Origin: Spirochaetaceae bacterium
GTDB lineage: Bacteria; Spirochaetota; Spirochaetia; Treponematales; Treponemataceae
Length of the DNA stretch: 5,509 bases
Reading direction: 5' to 3'
NCBI GenBank assembly: GCA_031290725.1
Contig: JAITMZ010000071.1
Coordinates: 1-5,509, forward strand
Shown: positions 4,983 to 5,509 of the stretch, one piece after another
Position numbering within the stretch: the stretch's first letter is position 1
Layout of the letters: each line of letters begins with the position of its first letter
The notes under the pieces: model-generated
The model's database searches: none
What the model saw: the letters and a program-made list of their open reading frames with translations, nothing else
What the model was told of the DNA's origin: nothing
Position numbers and translations under genes: made by a program

Positions 4983-5508
4983 AGCACAGCCGCAGTTCCA
5001 GGGCCGAATCCACGGCAGCCACCTGAAACTGTGCCGAAACCACTTCTCCGCTGGTTTTTATTGACGCATCGGAGATGATGCTCCCCAGGGGGAAGTACCC
5101 GGGGGGCACCTGGTCCGGCTGAAACCGCAGGGAGGTTCTGGTGCGGGATTCCACTTCGCCGGTCACCAGGCCGCCCCCGGCCGGATCGATGAACATACAC
5201 GCGGTGTGTCCAAAGTCGCCGGTATCCCCTATTCCGTCCTCCAGGAAATTGTCTAGGGAGCCGTATTCCCCGGCGATCAGCGCCGCTTCATCGATGATAC
5301 GGGTGATACCCAGGGTGCCGGCCTGATCGGCGTCCTCATCGCTGAAAAGGGAGCCGGTGAGGAGAATCACCTGAGGATGGGGCTGAACCACAGGGGAAGC
5401 CAGATACCGGGCAAAAAACTTCCAGTGCCGGGGAAAATCCCTGGCGCTCAGACACACCACGTCCGGGGCGATCTCGTCCACATTGTCCAGAGCCTTGAAG
5501 AGCAGAGA
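4981..5508 (-). CDS. Degenerate receiver-like protein with possible PilZ-like C-terminus (partial)
   Basis: The reading frame is open to the right edge, so the N-terminus is missing; 175 residues are visible, beginning SLLFKALDNVDEIAPDVVCLS. A GTG at 5481 could serve as a start but would cut through a fold, so the true start is probably outside. The order PDVVCLSARDFP, then PQVILLTGS, then an Asp/Ala-rich helix, GITRIIDEA resembles strands 3-5 of a CheY-like receiver. Ser stands where the phospho-acceptor Asp is expected and no Lys-Pro follows strand 5, so it would not be phosphorylated normally. The C-terminal part has RTSLR (an RxxxR motif) and, about 18 residues later, DASIKTSG, which loosely recalls the PilZ c-di-GMP-binding motif D/NxSxxG but with two extra residues. 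Both domain calls are tentative. It lies 8 bases upstream of the beta-helix gene and is probably co-transcribed with it. Confidence 0.6.
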   Translation of the reverse strand, partial: SLLFKALDNVDEIAPDVVCLSARDFPRHWKFFARYLASPVVQPHPQVILLTGSLFSDEDADQAGTLGITRIIDEAALIAGEYGSLDNFLEDGIGDTGDFGHTACMFIDPAGGGLVTGEVESRTRTSLRFQPDQVPPGYFPLGSIISDASIKTSGEVVSAQFQVAAVDSALELRLC

Positions 5509-5509
5509 T

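Noticed and set aside
4973..5200. N-terminal extension of the beta-helix gene to an ATG at 5200
   Set aside because: It would overlap the upstream gene almost throughout, encodes Arg/Gly/Pro-rich sequence, and would bury the signal peptide inside the protein.

Overview
The window looks like chromosomal DNA of a GC-rich bacterium, most likely a spirochaete of the Treponema type. This is an inference. It rests on the style of the lipoprotein (Lys-rich start, long hydrophobic stretch, LAGC lipobox, Pro-rich linker, then low-complexity Ala/Thr/Gly/Val beta-repeat sequence), on the company it keeps, and on recall of similar proteins in termite-gut and environmental treponemes. No rRNA, tRNA, CRISPR array, transposase or phage gene is visible.

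Layout, left to right. Positions 1-86 hold a strong hairpin and the leader of a plus-strand lipoprotein gene (87-1175). Positions 1176-1570 contain no gene. This stretch is dense in structure: a GNRA-capped intrinsic terminator, a 27-bp hairpin built from a degenerate CTCYGTG-type repeat, a second terminator-like hairpin, and a perfect 11-bp inverted repeat. The other three genes are on the minus strand. Read in their own direction they are: a protein cut off by the right edge (degenerate receiver-like domain plus a possible PilZ-like C-terminus, 5508-4981), a secreted or membrane-anchored right-handed beta-helix protein with 11 coils (4972-3614), and a copper-handling membrane protein (3484-1571). 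The copper protein fuses an HMA metal-binding domain, a SafE/DsbD-type membrane domain and two cupredoxin domains, the second of which has lost its ligands.

The first two minus-strand genes are 8 bases apart and are probably co-transcribed. The copper gene has a plausible promoter of its own (3514-3541), so it is probably a separate unit. The lipoprotein gene and the copper gene converge on the repeat-rich gap at 1176-1570.

The most unusual signals are two members of one repeat family. One is a free-standing hairpin between the genes, in which all five non-Watson-Crick positions are G.U pairs when read as plus-strand RNA. The other is inserted in frame in the SafE domain, where it is translated as NLTQRRGDAEG. 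I see no convincing defence island or new enzymatic system.
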